From positions 1 through 61,095 of the forward strand of contig JBBRNH010000024.1 in NCBI GenBank assembly GCA_038230415.1: a stretch of 61,095 nt of DNA, given 5' to 3'. The position numbers and the translations under genes are program-made. This DNA comes from JBBRNH01 sp038230415. Lineage in GTDB: Bacteria; Bacteroidota; Bacteroidia; Cytophagales; Spirosomataceae. Below, piece after piece: positions 1 to 10,800 of the stretch (positions within the stretch are counted from its first letter, which is position 1; each line of letters opens with the position of its first letter). The notes beneath the pieces are model-generated. The model searched no databases. It saw only the letters and a list, made by a program, of their open reading frames with translations, and was not told the DNA's origin.

Positions 1-3
1 AAA

Positions 4-25
4 CGGTCTGTGAGGACACAGACCG
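4..25. repeat. Short hairpin at the window edge
   Basis: A perfect 9-bp inverted repeat (4-12 and 17-25, sequence CGGTCTGTG with its complement) encloses a 4-base AGGA loop. It lies upstream of the LutC-like gene. It could be the terminator of a gene outside the window or a dispersed hairpin repeat; no T-run follows. Confidence 0.5.
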
Positions 26-78
26 AGGAAACGGAGGTGACCCATTGATAATTGCTTACTGATAACTGGTACTTGATT

Positions 79-669
79 ATGACAACCCGAAACCAAATGC
101 TAACCGCAATCCGGGCCAATCAGCCCGATTTGCTACCCCTGCCCGACACGTTTCGGTTCGGTGTGGATTACCCTGATTTGTTGGAAAAATTCGCTGAAAC
201 GCTGACCGGAATTGGCGGGCAGGTTATTAACGTAGCAGATTACGAAGCCATTGCCGCTCACGTTCAGACATACTACGGCGCAACCGACAATTGGGCCACC
301 ACCCTGCCTGAACTGATAAACGTGACCGACATTGACCTGACTACCATCACCGACCCGCACGATCTGGCCGGGCTGAATCTGGCAATAATAGCGGGGGAAT
401 TGGGCGTGGCCGAAAATGGTGCTATCTGGGTGGACGAACGCCATTTGCCCCACCGGGCTTTGCCGATGATTACGCAATACCTCGCCATTGTCATCCGGCA
501 GTCAACGCTGGTGGCAACCATGCACGATGCTTACGACCGAATCAGAGTGAACCAAACCGGCTTCGGTACGTTTGTGGCCGGGCCGTCTAAAACCGCCGAC
601 ATCGAGCAGAGTTTAGTCATCGGCGCACACGGCGCACGCGGATTGACGGTGTATGTGCTGATAGATTGA
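79..669 (+). CDS. lutC: LUD-domain protein, LutC-like (lactate utilization)
   Basis: A soluble protein of 196 residues resembling LutC/YkgG of the LUD family. In the family, LutC works with the iron-sulfur protein LutB and with LutA to oxidise L-lactate in the cytoplasm. The central stretch IAGELGVAENGAIWVDE and the closing VIGAHGARGLTVYVL are the family-like parts. I chose the ATG at 79 over an in-frame TTG at 52, because the protein then starts with the usual MTTRNQML-type helix. No lutA or lutB lies downstream; they could be upstream, outside the window. The family is fairly sure. The lactate role is inferred from the family only. Confidence 0.75.
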   Translation: MTTRNQMLTAIRANQPDLLPLPDTFRFGVDYPDLLEKFAETLTGIGGQVINVADYEAIAAHVQTYYGATDNWATTLPELINVTDIDLTTITDPHDLAGLNLAIIAGELGVAENGAIWVDERHLPHRALPMITQYLAIVIRQSTLVATMHDAYDRIRVNQTGFGTFVAGPSKTADIEQSLVIGAHGARGLTVYVLID

Positions 670-717
670 TAATCAGAGTAGTAAGCGTGATCAACTGTTG
701 TTAACCGATGAGTGATT

Positions 718-1341
718 ATGGAAAGTCCGACTCAATTTCTGACCGATACCGCTCTGTGGAACGCCTTCAAAACGGGCGACACAGCCGCGTTTGAGCAGAT
801 TTACCGGATGCACAGCCGACACCTGCTGTCGTATGGAAAACGACTTTGCCCCGATCACGATCAGGTGCAGGACGCAGTTCAGGACGTATTTGTCGAAATC
901 TGGAAACGCCGGGCTGCCCTTTGTGACCTGAGTACAATCCGGTTTTATTTGTTTCGGGTGCTGCGAAACCGGCTCGTAAAACAGATGAGCGACCACACCA
1001 ACCCGTTGCTGCATCCTGAACTGATCGACGATGAAACTGACCTGTTCAGCATTCCGCCCGTTGATTTTATGCTGACCGAGCAGGAAACCACCGAGCGCGT
1101 TCAGCAGCAGTTGCGCCACTCCATCGAGGGCCTGCCACAGCGTCAGCGCGAAGCCCTGACGCTGGCGTTTTATCATCAGTTGAGCAACTCCGAAATCGCC
1201 CTGATTATGAGCATCAATACGCAGTCGGTCACCAACCACATCAGCCGGGCTTTGCTCACCCTCCGGGGCTTGATGACCGGCGTTTTGGGCCTGTTGCTCC
1301 TTCTTTTGCGGTTTGATACGGGCCAATTGCTCGGAGAATGA
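718..1341 (+). CDS. RNA polymerase ECF sigma factor (FecI-like)
   Basis: A 207-residue sigma-70 family protein of the ECF class. Region 2 is visible near residues 25-90 (ending in FRVLRNRLVKQM) and region 4 near residues 125-185 (LPQRQREALTLAFYHQLSNSEIA, then a helix-turn-helix). A GTG two codons upstream is the alternative start. The next gene is a FecR-type anti-sigma factor, followed by SusC and SusD. This is the standard arrangement in which the sigma factor switches on the SusCD operon when the outer-membrane receptor is occupied. The C-terminus ends in an unusually leucine-rich tail (GVLGLLLLLLRF), possibly a contact for the anti-sigma factor or the membrane. Confidence 0.9.
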   Translation: MESPTQFLTDTALWNAFKTGDTAAFEQIYRMHSRHLLSYGKRLCPDHDQVQDAVQDVFVEIWKRRAALCDLSTIRFYLFRVLRNRLVKQMSDHTNPLLHPELIDDETDLFSIPPVDFMLTEQETTERVQQQLRHSIEGLPQRQREALTLAFYHQLSNSEIALIMSINTQSVTNHISRALLTLRGLMTGVLGLLLLLLRFDTGQLLGE

Positions 1342-1409
1342 AAATTTTCAGAAAAAATTGAGTTAAAACCAGTTAGGTTCGTCTCTTGTAGGCAGAACAC
1401 AAGCTGGTC

Positions 1410-2537
1410 ATGGATTATCACTATTTTACCGGGGTGCAGTTAGCAGCAGACTCGGCCTTTCGGGAGTGGGTTTTGCGGCCAACGGATGGCTCGACCCAAT
1501 TCTGGGCGGAGTTTTTGGCCCGGTATCCGCAACAGACCGAAACCGTTCGGCAGGCCCGGCAAGTGGTTCGGCAATTGGCCGGAGCTACCGAAGCCCTGTC
1601 TCCGGCTGTAACGCAGGACGAAGAAGAGGCCGTTTGGCGGCAACTCCGGCAACGCATCGGCGGGGAGCAAACCGGCGGGCGCATTATGCCATTGCGTTTG
1701 CCCGTATCTCCGCGCTGGCGGCAACTGTGGGCTGCGGCTGCGGCATCGGTGATATTGGTGGCGGGTATTGGCTGGTGGCTGATTGGCCGGACGACTCCCC
1801 CGCAATCCGTGAATCAGGTAACGGTTGCCAACGCAAAAACCGGCTTTATCAACCACATTAACCGGCGTAACAAACCCGAAATCATCACCTTAGCCGATGG
1901 CAGTACGGTGGTGCTGCAACCGGGTAGTATCCTGAACTATCCGCGTCAGTTTGCAGATAGTCAGCGCGTTGTGTCATTATCGGGCGATGGCTTTTTTACG
2001 GTCGTCCGTAATCCGGGCAGGCCGTTCATCGTGTATGCGGGTCAAACCGTCACCCGCGTACTGGGAACGAGTTTCCGGGTGCGGGCTTTCGCCAATAACC
2101 CTACCGTGAGCGTTGATGTCAGAACCGGACGGGTGTCGGTATCGGCGCGTATCGGCACCACCCCGCCCAATCAGGTGCGGCAGGAATCGTGGGCCGGGGT
2201 CATGCTGACTTCCAACCAACGCGCTGTTTTTGAGGTGGCTACCAACCAGTTACGCAAAGATTTGGTGGCCGTGCCGGTTCCGTTGCCAACGCCCGCACCC
2301 TTTGCCGAGGAGACCTTCGAGGAGCGGCCCGTGACCGATGTACTGGCCCGGCTGGAAGCGATCTACGGGTTAGAAATCCGGTATGACAAGGCTGTGCTGG
2401 CCGATTGCACCGTTACGACTACGCTTACCGCCGAAAACCTGTTCAACCGCCTGACCCTGATTTGCCAGGCAATTGGCGCGACTTACACCGTTGAAAACGG
2501 GCAGATTATCATTCACAGTACCGGCTGCACACCCTGA
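1410..2537 (+). CDS. FecR-family anti-sigma factor
   Basis: A 375-residue inner-membrane regulator. About 105 cytoplasmic residues should bind the sigma factor encoded just upstream. One membrane segment lies near residues 108-127 (LWAAAAASVILVAGIGWWLIG). The periplasmic part holds the FecR domain (residues about 140-250, with the typical ITLADGSTVVLQPGS and GDGFFTVVRNPGRPFIV) and a C-terminal STN-like region (about 300-370) that in this family touches the STN domain of the TonB receptor. The gene follows the sigma gene by 68 bases and precedes SusC, whose product carries the matching N-terminal STN domain. Function is inferred from family and gene order. Confidence 0.9.
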   Translation: MDYHYFTGVQLAADSAFREWVLRPTDGSTQFWAEFLARYPQQTETVRQARQVVRQLAGATEALSPAVTQDEEEAVWRQLRQRIGGEQTGGRIMPLRLPVSPRWRQLWAAAAASVILVAGIGWWLIGRTTPPQSVNQVTVANAKTGFINHINRRNKPEIITLADGSTVVLQPGSILNYPRQFADSQRVVSLSGDGFFTVVRNPGRPFIVYAGQTVTRVLGTSFRVRAFANNPTVSVDVRTGRVSVSARIGTTPPNQVRQESWAGVMLTSNQRAVFEVATNQLRKDLVAVPVPLPTPAPFAEETFEERPVTDVLARLEAIYGLEIRYDKAVLADCTVTTTLTAENLFNRLTLICQAIGATYTVENGQIIIHSTGCTP

Positions 2538-2608
2538 CCCAATCACGAACCTATACCCGATACGCTATGCTGTGAACCGCAATGTCATTACCCCAAAAAC
2601 ACGACAAA

Positions 2609-2634
2609 GCCGGTGATGTTCCCGCATCACCGGC
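2609..2634 (+). terminator. Hairpin after fecR
   Basis: A perfect 10-bp stem (2609-2618 with 2625-2634, GCCGGTGATG and its complement) with a 6-base loop lies 72 bases after the FecR stop. No T-run follows, so it may be a weak terminator or attenuator that separates the regulatory pair from susC. Confidence 0.45.
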
Positions 2635-2646
2635 CCGCCCTGAACA

Positions 2647-2680
2647 CCACAGACAAGCCCGTTTAACTGCCCGTCTGTGG
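2647..2680. repeat. Inverted repeat in the susC leader
   Basis: Arms CCACAGAC (2647-2654) and GTCTGTGG (2673-2680) flank 18 bases, 52 bases before the SusC start. It could fold in the susC leader RNA. The arm sequence recalls the CACAGACC hairpin at the window start, but the two are not copies. Confidence 0.3.
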
Positions 2681-2731
2681 GGATTATTTGCTGTTTCCTG
2701 AATCAGAATTCACAAAAACCGACCCAAAAGT

Positions 2732-5700
2732 ATGAAAAGTTTTACGCCATCCCGCAGGCAACTGCGCTGGGTTATGACCATCTCACTCGTTCAGGTAGTC
2801 CTGACAATCGCGCTGATGAGCGCGGCACTGGCGCGGCCCGGCAAGGCCAACGCCCAGGAATTGCTCGCCCGGCGGGTAAGCCTGAGCGTGACCAACAAGC
2901 CCATAAAAACGGTGCTGTCGCAACTGAGCCGACTCACCACCGCCCGCTTCACGTATAGTTCAACCATTATCCGGGCCGACCGTCCGGTGTCGCTCGTGGT
3001 TGTCAATCAGCCGTTAAGCGCGGTGCTGGATCAACTTCTGAAACCGTTCGCACTCACGTATCAGGCTACCGATCAGGAGATTGTATTGATTCGGGCCGGT
3101 ACGGGTTCATCGGCGATACCCGCGCCCGAAACCGGCAACCCCGTTTTAACCGACCCCGCCAGCCGCGCCATCACGGTATCCGGCACGGTGCTGGACGAAA
3201 AAGGCAGCGGCTTGCCGGGCGTAACGGTGCTGGTGAAAGGCACCTCGCAGGGAACCGTAACCGACCCGCAGGGAAAATATACCCTCTCGGTGCCGGGGCC
3301 GGGCGCAATGCTCGTGTTTAGTTTTGTGGGCTATCTCTCGCAGGAGGTATCGGTGGGCAGTCAGTCAACGGTGAATATCACCCTCGCGCCCAACGACAAA
3401 ATTCTGGAAGAAGTGGTCGTCGTCGGCTACGGAACCCAACGGCGGGCCAACGTAACAGGAGCCATCGGCTCAATTAAAACTGCCGACATCAACAACATCA
3501 CAACGGCCAATGCCTCGGCCCTGATTCAGGGAAAAATAGCCGGGGTGCGGGTCGAGAACGCGGGCGGTGCGCCCGGAGCCGGGGTCAACGTGATTGTGCG
3601 CGGCACCGGCACCTTCGGCAACGATCAGCCGCTGTACGTGATTGATGGCAACATCACGACCTCGATGGATTTTCTGAATCCGAACGACATTGCCGGTATC
3701 GAAATCCTGAAAGATGCCTCGGCAGCGGCTATCTACGGCAACCGGGCGGCCAACGGCGTGGTGCTGGTAACAACCAAGCAGGGCAGCACGGGGGCTACCC
3801 GGATTAATTTTAGTACAAAAGTCGGGATTCAGGGGCCAACCAACCGGCTCAAATTCATGAACGCCCGCCAATATGCCGACTACATTAATCAGGCAGCCGA
3901 CAACGACGGTCAGCCCCGCGCCCCGGCCAACACCACCGCCTTTGACCCCAACGTGGACACCGACTGGCAGAAACTCTCCATCGGCAGCGCGGCCCCGGTG
4001 CAGGATTACAGCCTGAACCTCTCCGGCGGTAACGACAACGCGAAGTTTTACATCTCCGGGCAGTATTTCGACCAGAAAGGTGTCGTGGTCAATTCCGGCT
4101 TCAAGCGGTATAACCTCCGCGCCAACTCCACGTTCACCAAAGGCCGGTTCCGGCTCACGGAGGCTTTGTCGCTGTCGCGGGCGGTGAATACGCCGAACGT
4201 GTGGTGGGGCCGCGAGCGGGGCGAAATCCCGACGATTCCGGTGTATAACCCCAAAAATGACGGTGGTTTTGCCGGCGTTGACCCCGTTTTCAACGGTTTG
4301 CCGCGCGGTATCAACTGGTACGGCCTGTCGTTTCTGAACGAAAACCGCCAGACCAACGATCAGATGCTGGGCAGTATCGGAGCCGAATACGAGATCATTG
4401 ACGGGCTGCGGTACAAACTCAACCTCGGCCTCGACTACACCGTTGGCAACGCCTTCAGCTACCTGCCAACCTTCTTTTTCAGCACCTCGCAGGAAGCCTT
4501 CAACAACATCTCGCGGCTCGACGAAGTGAACATCCGGGGGTTAGGTACGCTCGTGGAACATACGCTGAACTACGGCAAAACGGTGGGCAAACATTCATTC
4601 GATGTGCTGGCCGGATACACCCAACAGGTCAACGAATTTCGGTCATTGGGGGCTACCGGGGCCGATTTTCCGACCAACTCGCTGCGGGTGATTGATGCCT
4701 CGACGGTGCGGGTGAATGCCACCGGCGACATTCAGCGGAGCGTGTTGCAGTCTATTCTGGGCCGCGTCAACTACAACTACGCGGGTAAGTACCTGCTCTC
4801 GGCCACCATCCGGCGCGATGGTTCGTCGCGGTTTGCCCCGCAAAATCGGTTCGGTACGTTTCCGTCGGTGTCGGCGGGGTGGCGCATCAGCGAAGAAGCG
4901 TTTTTCCCGAAAGGCGGTATCCTGACCGATGCCAAACTGCGCGGCAGCTACGGCGTGCTGGGGTCGCAGAACATCGGTAACTACGTCACAACCAGCGTAC
5001 TGAACATCAACGCCAGCTACTTTTTTGCCGGGGGCGTGCAGCCCGGCACGGCCCTGACCAATTTCGCCAACCCGAACGTGGTCTGGGAAACCAGCAAAAC
5101 CACCGATATCGGCACCGACCTGAGTTTTTTGAACGGCGCATTTACGGTGGTGATGGATTATTACGACCGCCGGTCGGAGGGCATCCTGACCAACCTGCCC
5201 ATCCCGACGTTTGGGGGTGTGGGGGCCAGTATCGTCAAAAATGCCGCGACCATCCGCAATCAGGGGTTTGAATTTGCCGGGACGTATAACCACCGCCCCG
5301 GCAGCAACGGCCTGAAATACAGCGTCACCGGAAATTTCAGCAGTATCCGTAACCGCGTGTTGGCCCTCGGCGAAGGCGTTAGCCCGATCAACGGCGGAGG
5401 GTTTACGCAGGAGGGTTTGCAGGCCACCCGCACCGATGTGGGTCAGGCGGTGGGCAGTTTTTACGGCTTTGTGGTGGACGGTGTTTATCAGACGCAGGAT
5501 CAGATTAAGGCCGACGGACGTACCAACGTGCGCCCCGGCGACTTTCGCTATAAAGACCTCAACGGCGACGGCAAACTCAACAACGACGACCGCACCTACC
5601 TCGGCAGTCCGATTCCTAAGTTTGAGTACGGGGCTATTTTCAATGCCTCGTATCGTGGTTTCGACCTGAGTTTGTTTGTGCAGGGTGTTCAGGGCAACAA

Positions 5701-6127
5701 AATCTGGAACGCCAACAAATTCAAGCACCTGCTGGACTTTGGCGGGGATAAACTGATTGCCGGTACGCGGGCCTGGACACCGACCAACACCAACACCGAT
5801 ATCTCCCGCGCCACGCTCTCTGACCCGGCCAACAACCGGCGGTCTTCGTCTTTTTACGTGGAAAACGGCTCGTATCTGCGGCTGAAAAGTATGCAGCTCG
5901 GCTATACACTGCCCCTTGCGTTTGTCAAAAAAATGCAACTGTCCGGGGCGCGGGTGTATGTGCAGGGCCAAAACCTGCTGACGGCCACCCGCTACACCGG
6001 CTACGACCCGGAGATTGGGCGCGGGGGCAGTCCGTCGCAGGCAGCGGGCCTGTTTGGGGCCGGGGTTGACGTGGGCATTTACCCCCAGGCACGGAGTTTC
6101 TTTGCCGGTATTGACATCGCTTTTTAA
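2732..6127 (+). CDS. SusC/RagA TonB-linked outer-membrane receptor with STN domain
   Basis: An outer-membrane transporter of 1131 residues that would import glycan fragments with its SusD partner, powered by TonB. In order: a long signal peptide (cleavage near the ANAQ at about residue 41), an STN signalling domain (about 43-120), a carboxypeptidase-regulatory-like domain (about 148-235, with SGTVLDEKGSGLPGVTVLVKG), the TonB-box-like segment LEEVVVVGYGTQ, the plug (about 235-350, containing the typical PLYVIDG and EILKDASAAAIYG) and a beta-barrel ending in aromatic ...FFAGIDIAF. The STN domain marks a receptor that signals to FecR, matching the upstream genes. SusD follows after 14 bases. The substrate cannot be read from the sequence; the nearby fucosidase hints at fucosylated glycans. 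Confidence 0.95.
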   Translation: MKSFTPSRRQLRWVMTISLVQVVLTIALMSAALARPGKANAQELLARRVSLSVTNKPIKTVLSQLSRLTTARFTYSSTIIRADRPVSLVVVNQPLSAVLDQLLKPFALTYQATDQEIVLIRAGTGSSAIPAPETGNPVLTDPASRAITVSGTVLDEKGSGLPGVTVLVKGTSQGTVTDPQGKYTLSVPGPGAMLVFSFVGYLSQEVSVGSQSTVNITLAPNDKILEEVVVVGYGTQRRANVTGAIGSIKTADINNITTANASALIQGKIAGVRVENAGGAPGAGVNVIVRGTGTFGNDQPLYVIDGNITTSMDFLNPNDIAGIEILKDASAAAIYGNRAANGVVLVTTKQGSTGATRINFSTKVGIQGPTNRLKFMNARQYADYINQAADNDGQPRAPANTTAFDPNVDTDWQKLSIGSAAPVQDYSLNLSGGNDNAKFYISGQYFDQKGVVVNSGFKRYNLRANSTFTKGRFRLTEALSLSRAVNTPNVWWGRERGEIPTIPVYNPKNDGGFAGVDPVFNGLPRGINWYGLSFLNENRQTNDQMLGSIGAEYEIIDGLRYKLNLGLDYTVGNAFSYLPTFFFSTSQEAFNNISRLDEVNIRGLGTLVEHTLNYGKTVGKHSFDVLAGYTQQVNEFRSLGATGADFPTNSLRVIDASTVRVNATGDIQRSVLQSILGRVNYNYAGKYLLSATIRRDGSSRFAPQNRFGTFPSVSAGWRISEEAFFPKGGILTDAKLRGSYGVLGSQNIGNYVTTSVLNINASYFFAGGVQPGTALTNFANPNVVWETSKTTDIGTDLSFLNGAFTVVMDYYDRRSEGILTNLPIPTFGGVGASIVKNAATIRNQGFEFAGTYNHRPGSNGLKYSVTGNFSSIRNRVLALGEGVSPINGGGFTQEGLQATRTDVGQAVGSFYGFVVDGVYQTQDQIKADGRTNVRPGDFRYKDLNGDGKLNNDDRTYLGSPIPKFEYGAIFNASYRGFDLSLFVQGVQGNKIWNANKFKHLLDFGGDKLIAGTRAWTPTNTNTDISRATLSDPANNRRSSSFYVENGSYLRLKSMQLGYTLPLAFVKKMQLSGARVYVQGQNLLTATRYTGYDPEIGRGGSPSQAAGLFGAGVDVGIYPQARSFFAGIDIAF

Positions 6128-6141
6128 CAACCGATACGATC

Positions 6142-7701
6142 ATGATTTCGATAAAACCAACCAAAACAACCCGGCTTGCTTACCGGGCAATCCTGCTGTC
6201 GGCCCTGTTGCTGACCTCATCCGTGCTGACCGATTGCAGCGAGAAAGCACTCGACGTGCCGAATCCCAACCAGCTCAGCCCCAGCATATTCTGGCGCACC
6301 GCCAGCGATGCCGAGAAAGGCTTGGTGGCTACCTACGGCCCGCTGACCACCATTCAGGGCTGGGGCCGGATGCTGGGAGCCATCCTGACCACGCTCCGGG
6401 GCGACGACGTGAACCCCTATCCGGCGCAGGAAGTGAATGACGTGGGTACGTTTGCCGTTGCCGCTACCGACGGGCGGGTGTCTGAGGGCTGGGGCGAACT
6501 GAACGCCATTGTGGCGCGGGCCAATCAGGTGCTGGCAAACGTACCGGCCATTCAGATGGACGAAACCCGCAAGAAGCAGATTCTGGGAGAAGCCTATTTT
6601 TTGCGGGCGTTGGCGCACTTTTACCTGCTCAATATGTGGGGCAATGTACCGCTGATTACCAAACCCGTGAATGCGCTGGAGGACATTCTGGTGCCGCAGG
6701 CCGCGCCCGCCGAGGTCTGGGCCAGTATTAAATCAGACCTGAAACTGGCGCAGACCAACCTGCCCGCTCAGCCCAAAGATGTAGGCCGGGCCACGTCGGG
6801 CGCGGCCACGGCCCTGCTCGGCAAGGCGTATCTGTACACCAAAGACTGGGCAGCCGCAACCGCCGAGTTCAACAAGATTGTGGCGGGCAGCGCGTATAAA
6901 CTCGTGCCGAATTATCAGGATAACTTTTCGGCCACGACCAATAACAACGCCGAATCTATTTTTGAACTGCAATACCAGAACTCAACCACCGGCAACTGGG
7001 GGCCAAGCGGCACTCCGAACCCATATCGTGGGCAGGCCTGGGAGCCGGATATTGCGCCCAAAGGCTACACCAGTCAGGCCGGCACCACCATCAATCGCTG
7101 GGTGTATGACCTGTTTCTGAAGGAAAAAACCACCACCGGAGCCATTGACCCCCGCGCGTTTGCCACGATGATCTGGAACTACCCCGGCGCGAAAGTGTAT
7201 CAGGACGATTTTACGAAGGCGTTTAACGGCACCGACCAAAACAACGTTTGGGTGCGTAAATACCTCAACTTCGACCGCACCAGTTCGCTCACGCCCGGTA
7301 GCTGGGCCTACGCCACCAATGACCGGCGGCTGATTCGGTTGGGCGATGTGCTGCTGATGTATGCCGAAGCCGAAAACGAAGCCAACGGCCCCACATCAGC
7401 CGCCTACGCAGCCATCAACCGGGTGCGGGCGCGGGCCACGATGCCCAATATCGCGCCGGGTTTGAGCAAAGATGCGTTTCGGGAAGCAGTGCGGGCCGAG
7501 CGGGTGCTGGAACTGACTGCCGAGGGCGACCGCTTTCTGGATTTGCTGCGCTGGGGTACGGTTGCCGACGTGTTCACCAAAAACCGGGCGTTGCGCTCAA
7601 ACAGTGGCGGGCAGTTTCAGGCCAACAAAAACGAGTACCTGCCCATCCCGCAGAACGACATCAATACGAATCCCCAGATGAAACAGAATCCGGGGTATTG
7701 A
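6142..7701 (+). CDS. RagB/SusD-family glycan-binding lipoprotein
   Basis: A 519-residue surface lipoprotein that caps the SusC channel and binds glycan. The N-terminus has a hydrophobic stretch and a Cys at residue 33 (SVLTDCSEKALDVPNP) as the probable lipid attachment site. The SusD-like helical region follows, including LGEAYFLRALAHFYLLNMWG near residue 150, and the C-terminal RagB region has AINRVRARA and AVRAERVLELTAEGDRFLDLLRWG near residues 425-475. The closing YLPIPQNDINTNPQMKQNPGY is the usual SusD ending. It is co-transcribed with susC (14-base gap). Confidence in the family is very high; the ligand is unknown. Confidence 0.95.
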   Translation: MISIKPTKTTRLAYRAILLSALLLTSSVLTDCSEKALDVPNPNQLSPSIFWRTASDAEKGLVATYGPLTTIQGWGRMLGAILTTLRGDDVNPYPAQEVNDVGTFAVAATDGRVSEGWGELNAIVARANQVLANVPAIQMDETRKKQILGEAYFLRALAHFYLLNMWGNVPLITKPVNALEDILVPQAAPAEVWASIKSDLKLAQTNLPAQPKDVGRATSGAATALLGKAYLYTKDWAAATAEFNKIVAGSAYKLVPNYQDNFSATTNNNAESIFELQYQNSTTGNWGPSGTPNPYRGQAWEPDIAPKGYTSQAGTTINRWVYDLFLKEKTTTGAIDPRAFATMIWNYPGAKVYQDDFTKAFNGTDQNNVWVRKYLNFDRTSSLTPGSWAYATNDRRLIRLGDVLLMYAEAENEANGPTSAAYAAINRVRARATMPNIAPGLSKDAFREAVRAERVLELTAEGDRFLDLLRWGTVADVFTKNRALRSNSGGQFQANKNEYLPIPQNDINTNPQMKQNPGY

Positions 7702-7751
7702 TTAGACTTGTTTTTCTTTGATTTTCAATGAGTTATACCATTGCTCGGCGC

Positions 7752-7831
7752 AACCCCACCCAACCCTCCCCCGTAGGGAGGGCTTTTAGGCTGAGAATGG
7801 CCCTCCCTACGGGGGAGGGTTGGGTGGGGTT
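7752..7831. repeat. Long perfect inverted repeat (32-bp arms)
   Basis: Two perfectly complementary 32-bp arms (7752-7783 and 7800-7831) rich in CCCACCC and CCCTCCC blocks flank a 16-base spacer. Each arm also contains a short internal palindrome (CCCTCC..GGAGGG). It lies between susD and the VCBS gene. It resembles the element at 16659-16759 in arm length and base pattern, so the two probably belong to one dispersed intergenic repeat family. As RNA it would make a very stable hairpin. Confidence 0.85.
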
Positions 7832-7891
7832 TACGCCCATACTAAGTTGGTGTGCTGACAATCAAACGAAAATAAGTCTATTGCCCCGCCG

Positions 7892-10800
7892 ATGAAACGA
7901 TTTCGCTCATCATGCCGAGTTATGACCACAATGCCTAAACATCTGTGGCTAACCCGGTTATGCGTTTGTGGAGCGGTGTTGCTGGGGCTAAACACGTGCC
8001 AGACCGGGCCAAAACAGGCCCCACTCTTTGCCTCGCTCAATGCCGGGCGTACCGGGCTGACCTACGCCAATACCATTACCGAAAGCGACTCGGTGAACGT
8101 GCTGAGTTATTACTACTGCTACAACGGCGGGGGCGTGGCCGTTGGCGATTTTAACAACGACAGGCGGCCCGATCTGTTTTTTGGCGGCAATATGGTTTCC
8201 TCGCGGCTGTATTTGAACGATGGCAACCTGCACTTCCGCGACGTGACCGGGCCGGCCCGGCTCACCACCACCGACTGGATTATGGGCGTGTCGGTGGTGG
8301 ACATCAACAACGACGGCTGGCTCGACGTATATCTGAACGTGGCCGGGCCGCAGCGGGCAAAACCGGGCCGTAACCGGCTGTTTATCAACGGCGGAGCGAA
8401 TAAAACAGGCGTTCCGGTCTTCACCGAAAAAGCCGCCGAATACGGCCTGGCCGATGGGTCGTTTAACGTGCAGTCGGCGTTTTTTGATTACGACCGCGAC
8501 GGTGATCTGGATATGTATCTGATGACGAATCAGGTCAACGGCGTGGATAAAAACATGGTTATCCCGCCCGATTACGCCGTGACGCGGGGTGCCACAACTG
8601 ACCGGCTGTATGAAAACCGGGGCGTATCTGATTCGCTCAGGCACCCGGTTTACGTGGACGTGTCGGCCCGCGCCGGGATCACCCACGAGGGCTACGGCTT
8701 AGGCCTGAGCATTGCCGACCTGAACGCCGATGGCTGGCCCGATGTGTATGTCGCCAATGATTTTATGACCAACGATCACCTGTATATCAATCAGCAGACT
8801 GGCAGTTTCAACGACCAATGCAGGGCGAGTCAGCGGCATCAGAGCTACAACGGCATGGGCGTTGACGTGGCCGACATCAACAACGACACCCGGCCCGATG
8901 TGATGGTGGTGGATATGCTGCCGCAGACCAACGTCCGGCGCAAAACCACCATTGCGGGCATGAACTACGAGAAATTTTTGCTCGAAACGCAGGCCGGCTA
9001 CGTGCCGCAGTTTATGCGGAACACGCTGCAACTCAACCGGGGCAACGGACCGACGGGCGTGCAGTTTTCCGACATCGGGCAATTGGCCGGTATTCACGCT
9101 ACGGACTGGAGTTGGGGGCCGCTGCTCGCCGATTTCGACAATGACGGGTTCCGGGATGTGTACATCACCAACGGCTTTGCCAAGAACATCACCGATCTGG
9201 ATTTTGCCAATTATCAGGCCGCCGAAACCATGTTTGGCCCGCAACAGGCCCGCAATGACCGGCAGCAGGAACTCACCAAACGGCTCACCGGCGTGAAAGT
9301 CTCGAACTACGTGTTTCGCAACACCGGCCACCTGACCTTCACCGACGAAACCGAAAATTGGGGTATCAGCCAGCCGTCGTACTCAAACGGAGCCGTGTAT
9401 GCCGACTTAGACAGCGATGGTGATCTGGACCTCGTGACGAGCAACATCAATGAACCGGCTTACCTGCACGAAAACCGGGCTGACAAACAACCCAATGCGG
9501 CTAACTTTCTGGCTATCAAGCTGCTGGGTAGCCCGCAGAATCGCCGGGGAATTGGCAGTACCGTTACCGTGCATGACGGAACCCGCAACCAAACCGCCTA
9601 CGTTTCGCCTGTTCGGGGGTATCTGTCGAGCATTGAAACACCACTGCACATCGGGATGGGCCGGGCAAGCCGGGCTGATTCGGTGGTGGTGGTCTGGCCC
9701 GACGGTCGGCGGCAGGTGGTGAAAAACGTTCCGGTAAATCAGACCCTGACGCTCGATTATCAGAACTCCCGTTCGGAGAAGATAGCCCCCAAAACGCCGG
9801 ATGAGCCGCTGTTTGTGGTTGCCAACGACGCGCTCGGTATTCACTACAAACACCTCGAAAACCGGCATAACGACTTCGCCGAAAACCCGCTCCTGCTCCG
9901 GCAATACGACCGCAGCGGCCCCGCCCTTGCCGTTGGCGATGTGGACGGCAAAAACGGCGATGATTTTTTTGTGGGCGGTTCGGCGGGGCAACCGGGGATG
10001 TTGTTTCGGCAACAGGCCAACGGCAGTTTCGTTTGTGCGGCCATTAACCAAACCGAAGCCCGCTGTGAAGATGCCGGGGCGTTGTTTTTCGATGCTGACA
10101 ATGACGGGGACGTTGATTTATACGTGGCCGGTGGTGGCAGCGAGTTCAAACCAGAATCGGCTGATTATCAGGATCGGTTGTACCTGAACGATGCCGCCGA
10201 CAAACATGGTAACGGAAAATTCACGCTGTCTCCCAACGCGCTGCCCGTTATGCGAGCCAGCAAAAGTTGCGTGGTCGGGGCCGATTATGACCACGACGGT
10301 GACGTTGACCTGTTTATCGGGGGCCGCTACGAACCGGGGGCCTATCCCAAATCTCCGCGCAGCTACCTCCTGCAAAACAACGGCGGTATTTTTCGGGATG
10401 TAACGGCGCAAATCGCCCCCGGACTGACGCGAATTGGCATGGTGAGCGGAGCCGTCTGGACTGATTTTGACAACGATGGCTGGATTGACCTGATTGGCGT
10501 GGGCGAATGGATGCCGATTACGTTTTTTCAGAATCGGCGCGGGCGGTTGGTAAACACAACCGCTAAAACGGGTTTGGGCGAAAGCCGGGGCTGGTGGAAC
10601 AGCATTTTGCCCGTTGACATTGACCGCGATGGCGATATGGATTACGTGGCGGGCAATGCCGGCACCAATATAGACTACGCACCCCAGCCCGGTCAGCCAT
10701 TAGAACTCGTGGCGGGTGATTTTGACCACAACGGACGCACCAAACCCGTTGTGTTTCAATACATTCTGACCGGCAACGGCAACCGCGAGCAGGTGCCGTT

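Noticed and set aside
4643..6130. Long open frame opposite the SusC gene (495 codons)
   Set aside because: It lies entirely within the SusC coding region on the other strand, has no recognisable domain, and long antisense frames are common in GC-rich coding DNA.
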